Shown here: positions 1 to 13,800 of the stretch, in pieces
How positions within the stretch are numbered: the stretch's first letter is position 1
Layout of the letters: each line of letters starts with the position of its first letter
Assembly (NCBI GenBank): GCA_963971305.1
Contig: OZ020317.1
Coordinates: forward strand, 14,650,001 to 14,714,000
Source: Arcuatula senhousia
Taxonomy: Eukaryota > Mollusca > Bivalvia > Mytilida > Mytilidae
Reading direction: 5' to 3'
DNA: 64,000 bases
The notes under the pieces: model-generated
What the model saw: the letters and a program-made list of their open reading frames with translations, nothing else
Databases searched by the model: none
What the model was told of the DNA's origin: nothing
Position numbers and translations under genes: made by a program

Positions 1-1734
1 ACAGCGAGCGAATATTTATGAATGGAAAATTATAACAGAATGCAAATATTATGCAACACAAAATTAAAACTCATAAACATACTTTGTATGCCGTTTGTAC
101 AGAAGAAACATTATGCAGATGTGGTCTGTTCTGAAATGGCTTTCATACTCTTTTGTTATCGTAAAGTCTACCGCATGATAGAATATACTAAAGATTTCAA
201 TTCTATATGCAGTTTCAAGTTTCTCCTACAAGAACTTTGGTTTTCTTTTCACACACAAAAACTCAAAGTTCTGAAAAGTACTAGTAGCCGGATTAATCTA
301 CAAATTCGAAAGATATAGTATAAACGTAAAGTTGTAATTAGATAAAGCGAAGAAAATATAAAATCTCTGAAAAGGAACGACATTGCAACAGTGAATTGAT
401 ATTTGGAATCATATGTGATAAGGTAACACAACCATCAAGCTAGCTTTTGGTTGGTCAGTTACTGAAAGGTCGTGGCAAATCGCTACTGTGATAAACCTGG
501 CTAAAACATGCTACAAATTCTGGTTTACACAATTACAGAGCATTAGGTCATGTTTTATGGAGAGGGTGAAAAGCAATTCCTATACTGGAAGGGTTCGAGA
601 CTTGTCGTCATTAGGAAGGGATGTAGATCGAAAACGCCTAAGGGAGATAAATATTAAATTAAACATTCAAGCTTTCTGTGATCTAAATCAGGGATGTTGA
701 AACTCATGCTTTACGAGAATTTCTTGAACAATTTGTGATTCGATTCTTTGTTATTTCTTGTTTTGTTTTGCTTTGATCTTTGAAAATTAACGTCTATAAA
801 AATGAAGTTGTATAAGTCGTTTTAGTTGTACTTTAAAATCAAAAAGTTATAAACTAGAAGCATCGTTCTGTGGCTTTTCTTCGAAAGTTTGGAATATAAC
901 TAAAAGACATAATTTTATTTGAGGTGTTAGTTATACACCTTAAAGAATGCGAAGTGAGTCTCTAGATTTTGTTGGTCTGTCTGTGAAAAATAAAGCTTTT
1001 GAACATTGTTAAACAAGCGTAATTTCTTTCTAAATAAATTATCTATATTATCATAAAGAGTTTTATTTTTAACAAGACGCCGGTATCTACTTAACCACAC
1101 ATTTAGATTAAAAACTAATAATGTAAAGTTTTCATCTCTGATAAGTACTCCTAAAGCTTGACTTAAAGTGTCGACTCTATTTCAATTTAGCCTCCCCAAA
1201 AAAACTCTTCTGACATGTAGTAAACCATGCGACAAAAGATATAACCCATTCTTCTTTTCAAATTCACTGGTAAACATTGGGATAGTTTTATGTAAACATA
1301 CTTGGAAGATATATATCTTTTTGTCGGATTCGTTACACGAGAAATGCAAACAACACTTCACTTTTCCATATGTATCTTTTGTCCTCGCCGAGGCTCGGAA
1401 TTAATGGTCTCGTCTAAATCTCCAGAAATCCACTTCAGTATGCGTTTACACACTCAAGAAAACAATGCACCGGTAATAAATAATTGCACTTAAAACTGCA
1501 TTTTGTTCTCATTGCCTTATTAATGCAAAAACGTGTTGCTGCAAGATGACCTTAAATAGTTTTCTCTTGTGAAATTAAAAGGGCAAATCTAGATCGGATA
1601 AAGGTTCAGATTGGTAAGAAAATAAAATGCACATCTGGTCAAATTAGGTTTTTAGGTGCAATCATTTTCTACTTAACTTTTGGTTTAAGAATTATATAAA
1701 TGTATATAAATATAAATATTAGGTAACATAAACA
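1..1734. other. No gene seen upstream of the VWDE-like gene
   Basis: AT-rich sequence with short, unconvincing reading frames and no recognisable domain. TATATAA-like strings at about 1693-1715 lie 20-40 bases before the proposed first ATG and could be a core promoter, but such strings are common in DNA of this composition. Confidence 0.4.
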
Positions 1735-1816
1735 ATGCTACCGAACTGGGATGATCAATTTAACAAGGCAAAAATATTAAAGATGGCATTGGTCCTGATT
1801 TTTGTGTTGGCATCAC
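1735..1816 (+). CDS. VWDE: Exon 1 candidate: signal peptide
   Basis: Starts at ATG 1735, with a second in-frame ATG at 1783. It encodes a basic n-region followed by the hydrophobic core [11 protein letters not shown], then a GTGAGA donor. The exon ends in phase 1, exactly what exon 2 needs. The 12-kb intron that follows makes this tentative, and another signal exon or an unseen intermediate exon is possible. Confidence 0.42.
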
Positions 1817-4800
1817 GTGAGAATTGGTGGATAAACCAGGTTTTATTGTTCCAAACCATAGGCAACTTGTATCATATTAGAGAATAATATGATATATATT
1901 TTTTTATATAAAACAAGTATTATATTAGAGTACTTTTTAATAACTTTCAAGTCTTTTCTTAAGATCCAGTCAGTTTCTCGGCGGTTTAGTAAGAGTTTTC
2001 TGGTTTTCCTTAGACCCTAGAGTATTAGTATATGATATATATTTTTAATGAAAGAAGTGCCTGTGTCCCAAACTCCCCCTTCTATTTTTATTTAGATCTA
2101 TTTTTTAAAAAACCCAACGTGGGTTTTAGTTGTTAATTGACGGAATTTTGTGTCATGGACATTCATTTTATACGATTCCAATACCTCGCATATTCTAATT
2201 CTTAATATTTGGCTCATAACTTATAAATCAAACATTTTATCATTTTTCAAATTTGGCATAAAACATCAAACATCAACACTTTTCAATACAATTTCATGTC
2301 ACTTTATGGACTATCTTGTTAACATTTTAAAGATCTATATCACATTTTAGAAACATGTAACAAATATGAAACCCCATCATACTTTGATCAAGTGTATCTT
2401 TTATATTGTATAATTTACTCATAACTTTGAAGTTTTTATATCTATTCTGTATTAAACTCTATGTAACCTCGTGATACGGATGGAAGAGTTATATTGCCCC
2501 ATTAAACACGGGCCGATAAAGTCATTATGTCGATATTAAGGCTCTTTTTTCCTCTTAAACTACTCGTCTAAATGATTTATAATTTAAATGGGATATGGAT
2601 ATGACGATTTTGTTAAAGATTTTGTAATTTGGAAATATTTTTGAAACTTTTTTTAAAGTTGTTTTTGTCATACTTGTGTCACTGAACATACGATTTTCCA
2701 ATCTTTTGCTGTTTGACTGCATTTTCTGCTTATTGTAGTATCACTTGCACTCCTCTATGGTTGCACCAAATTGCCAAAGTTTAAAGTGGCAGATCCAAAA
2801 AAAAACACCAAAAAACAGGCTATATAAGAAAAAAAGGGGCCCTTTTTCGGCCATGCTTCAATGGTTTCCTAAGAAGGGGCCCGGACACCCCCCCCCCACA
2901 ATGTATCAGGGTCGGATCCAGAAATTTTGAAAGGGGAGGTTCTGACTATTGTCAAATGAGGACGAAAGGGGGTCCCAGATCAATTTAGATGAAAATATTC
3001 ACGAAAATAACAAAATCTTCCAATGAAAAAAAGGAGGGGGTGGATTCCAATCCCTGAAACTGCCGCCCCTAGTTCTGGATCCGCCACTGAGTGAAACAAT
3101 TGGTGACCAATACATTTGGCGTCATCTACTTCCTGTTTAATGAATACTTTAAATGCAGGCGACATTTGTACTTATAAATTTTATTCTATTTTATGTGAAC
3201 CATTAAAATTTTATAAAATAATAACATAAAAAAGGGAAGAAAGAATGCAGTAAAGCGCTTACATCAAAGAAGTAATGTTTAAACTGTACTAAACGGTGCA
3301 TTCGCTTTAATTTAATATATGCCTTATAAATTAAAATCATTTTGGAGGTTCAAAGACTACATTTTAATAACGTTTCTCATAATTTGTAAAAAGTCATTTC
3401 TAATTTACTTTCATTTACTTTTGAAAAGAAATTTATCTAAAAGGCTGAATGTTATATTAATTTTCTTTTAATTTGCAACTTAGAATTAAAAATTGTATGT
3501 TTACTTGCGAATTATGAAGACATCATCAGTATGTGGGTACTAAACTTGTGTGTCTTGCACAGCCTGGAGTAACCGGTTAGTCCAAACTCGTGTCCGTTAA
3601 GTGTAAATCGATGTTCGTGCATCAGACTACCACTTTTTCGTTATAAGCTTTCGGAAGTGGGAGCTAGTTTAGAATACTATAGTTGAATAGAATATTAGAA
3701 ATTTTGGTCTGATATGCTATTTCGCTAGGTCATATAAGTTAAAAAAATTTTTTTAGAATTTATTGGTATGCATAAAAACGCGGGAAAGATTTTTGCTAAT
3801 AACGCCTAATATTTAAATGAATGGGTTGTAATTAAATAAAAATTTAGAAGAAAGTATTGAGAAACATTTGATATGGTTTTAGACATATCCATTTCACGCA
3901 AATGAATTAATTAACGTCTAAATGTAGTTCAATATGCACTTGATGCAACAGTGTTCTGAGGGACTGTCACGGAATTTTCAAATCATTCAAATTATATTTG
4001 TGTTGACTTTTTGATCTATCTGTACCATTTAAACATACTTTTTTTTCGATATCTCAATATACTGTGTAAACTTTTCCAAACATCAAAGGAAAACGATGAA
4101 ACTAGATACACTGACACGGAGAAAAATCCACACCGATAATATGCAAGCGCCCTTCTGATAAGGATCTAAAGGATTGCTCGGGTATGCTTACCTCCCCCTT
4201 GCTGACAAAAGAATTGTTGCAAAAATGAATAATTTTTTTACATTTTGCAGATAAGCTGAAGTGTTTTTACACGAACTCTATACCAATTTGAATGAAACTA
4301 AAACAGGGTATTCTTTAGGGGTTAAAGGGGTATCTAAAATAACCACAACTTCATCTGTATTTGCAGGTGACGGTAATTATTATGAAATATTATCTTATAG
4401 CTTAAGGTTAAAAATACTATAGCATCTTCCGTTATTGTTATGAAATGATATAATACTTAGAATAGAATCTTAATGTTTAATATTATTCTTTTCGGTGAGA
4501 GAATAATGAAACTTGCAGAGGCGTTGGCAATCAGAGACAAATAGAATGAAAATTGTTATGGGAGTCTCTTAATTAATGTTTAAAACTATTTTTTCGATTA
4601 TGAAAACCGAGATATAATATTCACAGAGGCGTAGGCAGAGGCTGAATCATGTTATTGGTGTTCGACTTTAATAAATAAAAGTTACAATACATTTTTTTTA
4701 TTTCGTGTATACCAAAATGCTTAAAAAAATCGAAAACATATCCTGTGTCCCAATTTTTATTCCTTGTTTTATTCTAGATCTGCTATCGACTCGTAGAATC

Positions 4801-7800
4801 TTTATAGTTCTCTTGCATAGGCAGCTGAACAGGTTCAAATCACTATTAGACTATAGTTGTGTCCTTTTCATGTATACCAAAATGCTGAAAACATCGAAAA
4901 GCTTAGAGTCCTCTCCTATTTTCAATTCCTCGATCTATTTTACCACATGTAAAAGCATCTACTTATGGTAAGAAAAGTTTTAATTTTGCTGCAGCTGTAA
5001 TGTGGAACAACCTTCCAGACCATTTTAGGACTGAATGCAGTTTTTCCCATTTCAAAAGTCTCATTCAGTCCTGGAATGGATCTGTTTGTCACTGTTCTGC
5101 TTGCAGGTAACTTTTATTTCTGCTTTAGACTGCTTACTTTATGTTCCTTTTAGCTACGCCTACTCTATATGCTGCTTGTGCATGTTAGCGCTTTATATAT
5201 TCTTGCTTTTTTATATGTTTGTTGCTAATTTAATCTGCTTGACCCTGTAGTGCTTTTATTGTCATTTATTTTACTGTATTTGTGATGTCATTTTATTGTT
5301 AGCATGCATGAAGTTTTATGTTTGTCTATATTCGATAAAAAGCTCATCAGAGCTGTGCCGAATTGAAATAAAGTTTTCGTTTTCGTATTCGTATTGTAGA
5401 TTTGCCATCGTTCTTTTGCATAGGCAGATTGTTATATTTAGGAGACTAGTTGAGAAACAGTTACATTGTGATTATTTCGTGTACAAATATATACCAAAAT
5501 GTTGCAAAAGCATCGAAAGCCTGCATAGAGTCCTCTCCCGATTTTAATTCCTCGGTTTTTTTTTTGGTAGATTTTCTATCGTACAATCTTTATAGTTTTC
5601 TTGCAAAGGCAGATTGTTGGATTAGGAACCAATTCAATCAGACTAGTTGAGAAACATGTATACCAAAATGCTGCAAAAGCATCGAAAGCCTGCATGGAGT
5701 CCGCTCCCAATTTTAATTCCTCGTTTACCGATATTGCATGTATTGTAGAATTGTTATCATAGAATCTTTATTGTTTCGTTGCGTATCAATCAGTAAGATA
5801 CACCCCTTTGTTAACATATTAATGCTTATAAAACATAACAACGTGAAGTGTTTACCGATGCATAAGATGTAATTAACGAATTCTTCTTGGCAAACAATAT
5901 TATTTACACATTCTTAATCTATTTCGTGTTTAATTAGATAATCCCGCCTTTACAAATATCGAACTGATATGAGTAAATAGTGCATATCTATAGATACTGA
6001 TTGCTTTTCTTTATCATAGAAGAGAGTCGGTAGTACCTTTTACGGGACAGCGGGAAAGGCTTCTTTACTCACTGAAGAATTCGGCATTTTACTCATAAAA
6101 CTTCGGGAATTTGCTATTTTTACGTACTTTGCTCAATTATTTTACCGGAAAAAGCGGGATTTGGTATTTATTTTTACGGGGTGCGGGAAGAGACCCCAAC
6201 CTCAGACCCCAACCTACCCCCCCCTAGTTGATACTAGCAAGGAAGTACACAATCTATATAATTCCTTGATACTAGCATGTACACGTTTTAACAGAACCTT
6301 TTTTTTTCAAAGTCAGGGTCAGTCAAACTCTGAAATACTAGCAACAAACACCTAGCATTGATAAGATTTTTTTGTTTGCATGATCCAACAAAAAATAAGC
6401 CAGGTTTTCATTGACTTGCAGTTTCGTATTATTTTTAATTTTAGGTTTATGAATTTATACAAACAAACTTCGAAGGTTTTTTCGAATTGGATTCCAGCCA
6501 TTTTGTTTTAAGATTATCCTCGAATTTAAGAAAAGTTGTTCGAAGTTTGATAACCTTAATTTGGAACTTGAAGCTTATAATGGAACTGTATTTTTGGTGT
6601 TCGTTGAGGACACACATTCATTTGAAAATAAAGAATACTGATTTATATTGGAATCTATACTTCTACTATTGTCTCCCGGGACGTCTATATTCTATATCAA
6701 GGTTCAAGAGGAAATGAATTCCACTAGCACTTATTGACTCTTTTGTTCTATTTATCATACTTAGTCTAAATGATATAGATTTATTCCAACCTACAAGACC
6801 TAGTACTGTAAGGTAACATAAGCGTCCTCCTAATCTGCTGGCATCACTGTGGACCATTTGCGAATCGAAAAAATAAATGCCTTTATGCACTCATGCAACA
6901 GCATCTTTTGAAAAGATATCAATCGATGCGTTTCTGATAGATGCCTGGTTGCTATAAACATATGGTTTGTTGCTAAAAGCAGGTGCAGTCAGCGACAGCA
7001 ATCAGGTCTATATCACAATCGCAGAGATCTATCTCTTTACAAAAATAGCACCTGAAGTTCGCGTTGCTGATTGCTTTTCGGTTGTTTTTTTGTTTTTGTT
7101 TTTTGTTTGTTTGTTTTTGTGTTGTCTGTTTCTTCGTGTTGTTCTCGTTTGTATTGATCGACGTCGTCCTTGCCTTTTCGTACTTTTGATATCCCAATGC
7201 TCCATTGGTACCTCTTAACTTCATAATTCTTTTTAATGACAGTAACAAGGGCACGTGTGTCCGATTATATCAATTATGCATAACTTCATCATTCCAAAGC
7301 TCAAACCTGGAAAAAGACAGGTGTTGCATATGAAGCTTCTATTCAGTTTTGGAAGAACCTTAAGTATCCATTTTTTTCTTAAACCTATACTCTGTCTATT
7401 GAATTTCTAATTTCAAATATAAAAATATTGCTTCGGTTTATTGGCCAATCTAGAGCTCATCTGTAGAACAAATTAATTTAATAATGAAAAATGTAGTTGG
7501 ACTTGTGTCCGATTTTCGATTATAAGGTGCAATGGTACATCATGTATTTGCTTTTTTATGTAATCGGAAAGCCCTAAACTCTTTATAAGAACAATAAAAA
7601 AAGACGGAAAAACTGCATAGATTCAGGTGGTATATAATCGTATATAAATGCAATATTTTAGTACAATAACCCATTCATTAATGCTTGCACACGTCGAAGT
7701 TATCTCGACCATTTAATTTATGTCACAAGATAACTTATTTTGTGCAGTTAAGTAATTATTTAATGATAAAATGTATCAGTTGATCGTAAACTTTTAATAT

Positions 7801-10800
7801 TTAATATCAAAGTGTCAACGTGGAAGCCTCGTCCTGCAATTATGACATAAAATTACGATGCCCTTTGACCCTAGCATCAGCTTGATACCCGAGCGGTGCA
7901 CTGTGCAATTTTACAGCATACTGAGGTTTCAAAGTAGAATTTGAGTCACATGTGTCAAGAAATGTAAAACCTAAAGCATATATTTGAAATAAGATGTATA
8001 TGTGGTGTAAAAAATCTGCTCGAAGATTTAGATCAGTGCAAGTTATTTGACACATGTTTAAATGTGTATTACCCAGACAGCCATCTTTAGAATATACCAA
8101 TCAATCAATCAAATTTATTGTCATATAAACATCTAGACAGAGTTTGTGACAAAAACAAATACCAGAAGCAACTGAAGTTTGATATAGGAACTTGATATGT
8201 AAAATTTACTAAATTACTAAATGAATCATTAAGAAATCGAGAAAAAGTCCTAATTTTCCTTTAAACTGTGATATGTAAATCTTAATCTAAATCTCCATAA
8301 TCTTGGCTTTGTCGCCTTTGTTTATGGACTTTGTATATCTATTGCATTGACGAAAGCAACTTGCATGCGTGTTTCCTTTAGCTGGTATATACTCCGCCCA
8401 TGTCCGACAAGCTGTACAAAGAATTATATTTACAAATACAAATAACTAGTACGACTATTTATATCTAGGACTGGATATGTAGGGTTAGTGGTATTTGGCT
8501 TAGCCCTGCCTGGAGCTGCTCGGTGATAAGCAAGTTCTTCAGCACTTTGTTTCATATGGGGCACCCGGCTCATATTATAATGTTCCATCAAATACAGGTG
8601 GTGGGTAAGAAATACTTTACTGTGCTCAGATCGCATGGGCTTGGTGACCCTTGGTCCATTTTTTTCCCTATAACTTCAAATAGAAGTAAATACAATTTAG
8701 TTGGATAGTTATTGCTTTACTCCCAAGCAGCACGATTTCGGCTATATCCGGGAGATGAACATGAGATTGGTGATGATCATACAAAAATTGTACAAAGCCC
8801 CTGTGCTCAGATGTAAATTAATTTTAAAAAATCATATTTCCAGTGAAAATATATCTCGCAGTTTTATGTGATAGCCTTTTTGTATACTCAACGTGCCATT
8901 CATTGAATGAAAATTTCTCTTTAAGACTAACTTAACATACTTGTAGAGTTCAAGATCAGGTCATTGTGTGTCTCATAGTATATTTTATATACCCTTTTAT
9001 CACTATCTTTGGCCTATTAGTGTTTTAAGCAAATATTGACAGGTAATTCAAGTTATTGATCTTGTAAATTTGAGGACCGATTTTTCATCGTCATTTGTTT
9101 AACAAAACTGTTTATTTGTACTAAAACGTGTTTTGTCATTAGTGTCAATGTATTAAGTCACAATTGATGAAGATTAATAGATGAAAATGAAACCACTTAC
9201 ATTTCTAACATTTGCATCAGAATTCAAAGAAATCGTTTTACATTTTTACGTGTGTGTCATTTTAAAACCACAAATGGGATAAATTGAATATAGAGGAGTT
9301 ATGGTACTGATTTACATATGATAAATCTATCTCATTATGCCATAGACCTGTATATAAATAGATTTGCAAATTGGTGAAATCTCACAATATCTCATGCAAA
9401 GAAACGAGATTTCGTACAAAATAAACAATATGAAATGTAGAACTTTATACTGTAATATCTCAAAAACCATTAAAGATTAAAGATTTTTACATGATTCTTT
9501 TTTACAGCCATTCTTAGATAATTTGAGATTTTACATGTGTTAAAATAATTTTTATAACCTTAAGCACTTTAGAGTAGTATCAAAAGAGCCCATACTACCC
9601 GAGTTTTCATGAAAATACAATATTTTACAACAATTTTGTAATGTTTCCGCTTTAAATTGTCACAAAAAGTTTATTCCTAAATCAAATCATTTTTTAAATG
9701 AAATTTTTACACAGATGTTCTTTAATCTTTTCTCTGTTTAATGAAATTTATTCTGGTTGATTCCATAGAAAGGCAAAAAAAGTAGTCCGAAAAATAAACA
9801 AACTCACATTTTATATAAACCAGTGATATTTTCACCCATATACTGGACAATTAACAAGTTGCAAATCTATTTAATATACAGGTCTATGATTATGCAAAGT
9901 CTTTTGCAAACTAATGCCAAAAAGAATCAATCTTGGGATTTAGTGCATAATAACGCCCGCTGAATTTTCAGGATTTCATAAATTATGTCAAGTTATTATT
10001 TATTTGATTGGTTTTTTTTTTATTTCATTTTGCCTGAAAGGAAGTGTCTGCGCGTCCACGCCGCGTGGACGAATAGACTACAGGCTGCGCGTCCACGCTT
10101 CCGGTATTTGCATTTCGGCATGCACATTTCGCATCTAATGTCACGGAACTTTGACATTTCCAGGTACAAATAATGACAAAGAATTCAATTTCATACTACA
10201 ATGAATGGAAGTTCAGTAAGTGAAAGTTCTAATTTATATAAACTTTAATAACGAGAACAAGTAGTCAAAATCTTTAGAAAAAAGGAGAATATTCGGCAAA
10301 AAATAACAACAGAATGCAGAATTTCGGACATCCCAGCAACGTCCTAACAGAAAACAAAACAAAACCCAACAAAATGTTTTTTTTCGTATGCACATTGACT
10401 CTTAAAATATATCAAATATTGATAGAGACTGATTGTTCAAGCTATAGATTTTTAGTACCAACTTTTATCATTTGAATCCTGGCATAATATTGATAGATGT
10501 GAGCAAGTCCTCGTTCTATCATAAGTATATGTAGTAGTCTGAGAAAATGAAAACACGTTTAATTTTCTCAGTAGTAGTGTATGCCGTAAGCTTAAAATTC
10601 CTGTGGAAAGTTTCCGTGTCCGACTGATAGCTTAACTGTTACATGTATACGATTTTAATATATCTTCACTGCAATTATTTTATGCAGTCTGCATTAAAAC
10701 GGTTCAGTTAGAGTTTTCTGGTTTCTTTTAGACCATAATTACGTTTTTATATCATTCTTTATATTTTTTTTCCAATTCCCAAAGAATTTTTGTTTACACT

Positions 10801-13800
10801 GCATTCCCTAATTAAAAATTAATAAAAACAATTACGAAATTCTAGCAGTTTTCGCTAATTTTCACTTATTTAATACTTAAATTGTATATCAGTGAATATT
10901 AAAATACATTTTTATGTTTAAATATTAATTACTTTATTGCTCTACGCATTGGGAAGTTTATAAAAATTACGAAATAACGGAAATTGTCCGGAAAAAATCC
11001 TTAATTACTCGTTATATCGGAAGCGTGGACGCGCAGACACTGCCTATCATTTAAGTGAAATTACGAACTGAAAAACTCGGGGAAGATCGTTTTTGTACTA
11101 ACTGTGCACTGAGAAAACCTGAGTGAATAAGATAAGAATACGTTTACTTGAGTAGTAAATTTCGAACGCGCCTATTAGGGCACATGTTCTATGAAAAGTC
11201 GTTTCTTTCCCCTCATATTCTTTTACCCTTTGGTACTTTTTACGTTGATATCATTTGATTTGATTAGTAACAATCTAAGGTAACAATAAGTAACTGATTT
11301 TTTTGTTTTTCTTCTTAGAACCGCTGCATTTTATGACAGTAAGACTTGAAAGGATCTGTTATTAATTTTCCAAAGTTTTTTCGGGAGTTTTTATTAGAGA
11401 TCGAGCTTTTAAGGGTCTCACTATTTAGCGACAAGAAGCGTCAAGAGCCGACAAGAAGCGTCAAGAAGCGACAAGAAGCGTCAAGAACCGACAAGAAAGA
11501 TTTTTTTAACGACAAGAAGTCAAAAAATAAATATTTTTTAATCAAATTTAAAAATTTTGATAGTTAATAAGATTAAAAATATTTGTTGTATTTAATGTCT
11601 GGTAGGATTTGTTTTATAAATTGTATTTTGATTCAGGTTTATTCAGGTTTATTTTATCTTGGTGTGTGCATGATAACTACTAAAAAAGTGTATTTTTCTA
11701 TTCTAATTGTGTTTGTTTATTCAACTCATTTACCAGCAATATGAGTAAAGAAGCGTTGGTATGAGTGGAATGAACCATCCCAGTGCAAATATATTAATGG
11801 TCCATTATAAATGAATTAGTAGCTTTGCCTTTGCGTTTAAGTTTACTTTCTTGGAACACCGTGGTCGTGACGAAGCATGCAAGCGCCAAGATTGAATGTT
11901 CTGTCAACACCTATTATTGTATTTATACAAGCACTGGCAAAATGTTTCAACTGAAAATCAGTATAGCAAATAATGTTTTGTGGTTTGCCAGAAGCCTGTA
12001 CAATTTCTTAAATACATGGGTGTTTTGCAGAATTCATATTTTAAATGACACTTTGTATGTCTTCAGCCACGTTTTGTTTGTTAGATGGGTTGTGCTCTTT
12101 ATTGACTTTGTATTAAACGTTTTCTACATATTTAGAGTCTCTAGGTTGGTGGTCAGAGTCAAAGTTTTCAAAAAATATTCGTTTCACGGATTTACCCGTA
12201 TCAACTGAGCAGATCTTAAAACTTGTTTAGTATCTGGTGATGTTCTGATATACTCTTGATGTGTATTTTTTGCGTTACCATGAGAACTAAATGTATCAAT
12301 GGGAAAACGCCCTACATATTCAGCGATGGCTTTGTTCATACAATCATGAAAATAGCCTGGCATTTTTTCAAACCAACTGACTCTCTTTTTGTAACTGGTA
12401 TCTCTCTTAAGAGAAGCATAGTATCTTTTTAATACAAAGAGTGTAGAATCAGTTGGTTGTGGCTCTAAATGAATGATTAATCCAAGATAGAAGAAAAATT
12501 AGAGAAATGTTACAAAAACATGCAAAGCATGCACGCTTTTTAAAAACAGCAGAAACAATCTTCAAAAGATTTTTTTTTTAATTTCTAATCACCTTTCATC
12601 CTATTATACTCAAGTTTGTTGTTTTACCGTGATATACTTCGCGGTTCTTAAAAAGGAACAATCAAAACAATCAATAAGCGTGTCGTTAATAATGTTGATT
12701 GCTGTTTGTAAAATAATTTAATATGATTACAGGATCATAAATGATCATTAACGGCGCGTGTAACCAATCAATCATGCACATGACTACTTTCTTGATTAGT
12801 AATTAGCAGTTAGCGTACATCTACCTTTTTTACTGAACAGTTGCTGGGAATTTAAAAAAAAAATCTTACTTAAATGATAACTTGATGTTATTTATTATTA
12901 TTTGATAAAAAAAATGAAAGCTTTTTACCACAAAATTTTATTAATTGTTCGTTTTTAAAATTGTTTTTATTTGTAGCTGAGAAAATCATTGTCTCAGTTT
13001 ATAGGAAACCCGCATAAAAAATCCCCTTTTTTCTTTTTTTTATGCATTAGATTTGTTTTATTTTTATGCTCAACTTAATATTAAACTTTTTGATAATTCT
13101 TGTCGGTAATTAAACTTTCTTGTCGCTTCTTGACGCTTCTTGTCGGTTCTTGACGCTTCTTGTCGGCTCTTGACGCTTCTTGTCGCTAAATAGGGAGACC
13201 GGCTTTTAATAATAGCTGCGGTTCCGTAGTCCAGATAATCATGACGTCTTTCTGGGTTTTTTTATCATTTGGATTTTTTCTAGATCCCCAGGAAGCCAAA
13301 CGTCAAAAATTATAAAAGGCTTTCAAGACGGCATAATTATTTGGACTACGGTTCCGTAGCTCTTAATAGTCCTTTTTGAAATTTTCTGATTTGGCGGACT
13401 ATACCCACAAAAAATATACATATGTATCAAAACAGAGACTATGCATGGACAAAACAGACAATATATACATATATATAGTCTCTGATCAGAAGGACGTTAA
13501 AGAGCTATGAGCCGCAGCTAGAGCTTTAACAGATCGCAAAACTGCACAAAATAAAATTAAAAATCACCATGTTTGTTATCACTGTTCTGACACACGTGTG
13601 CTAGATAACGATGTAATGATCTAATTAAGGTAAGTAATTGTTCTGTATGGGGTTTGTCAAGCCATAGAAATATTCAACTTGTCATGCTTATCATGCTTAT
13701 AAGAAGAAGAAAGTGTATTTATTTCCAAAACCTTGAAAAAGCCAGTAGCGACATAATTAACCTCTTTTTAGATATTTCAGGGAAGGAAATTCACTGAAAA

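Noticed and set aside
7840..8100. An 86-codon minus-strand frame near the antisense LINE end
   Set aside because: No recognisable motif, no splice partners, and it abuts a retroposon tail.
11825..12208. A 127-codon plus-strand frame inside the 1.8-kb transposon
   Set aside because: Hydrophobic, low-information sequence overlapping the more protein-like minus-strand frame. No domain or splice support.
13561..13635. A first exon with a perfect AAG/GTAAGT donor at 13630
   Set aside because: In the phase needed by exon 2 it has a stop directly before the donor, and no hydrophobic signal sequence is in frame.
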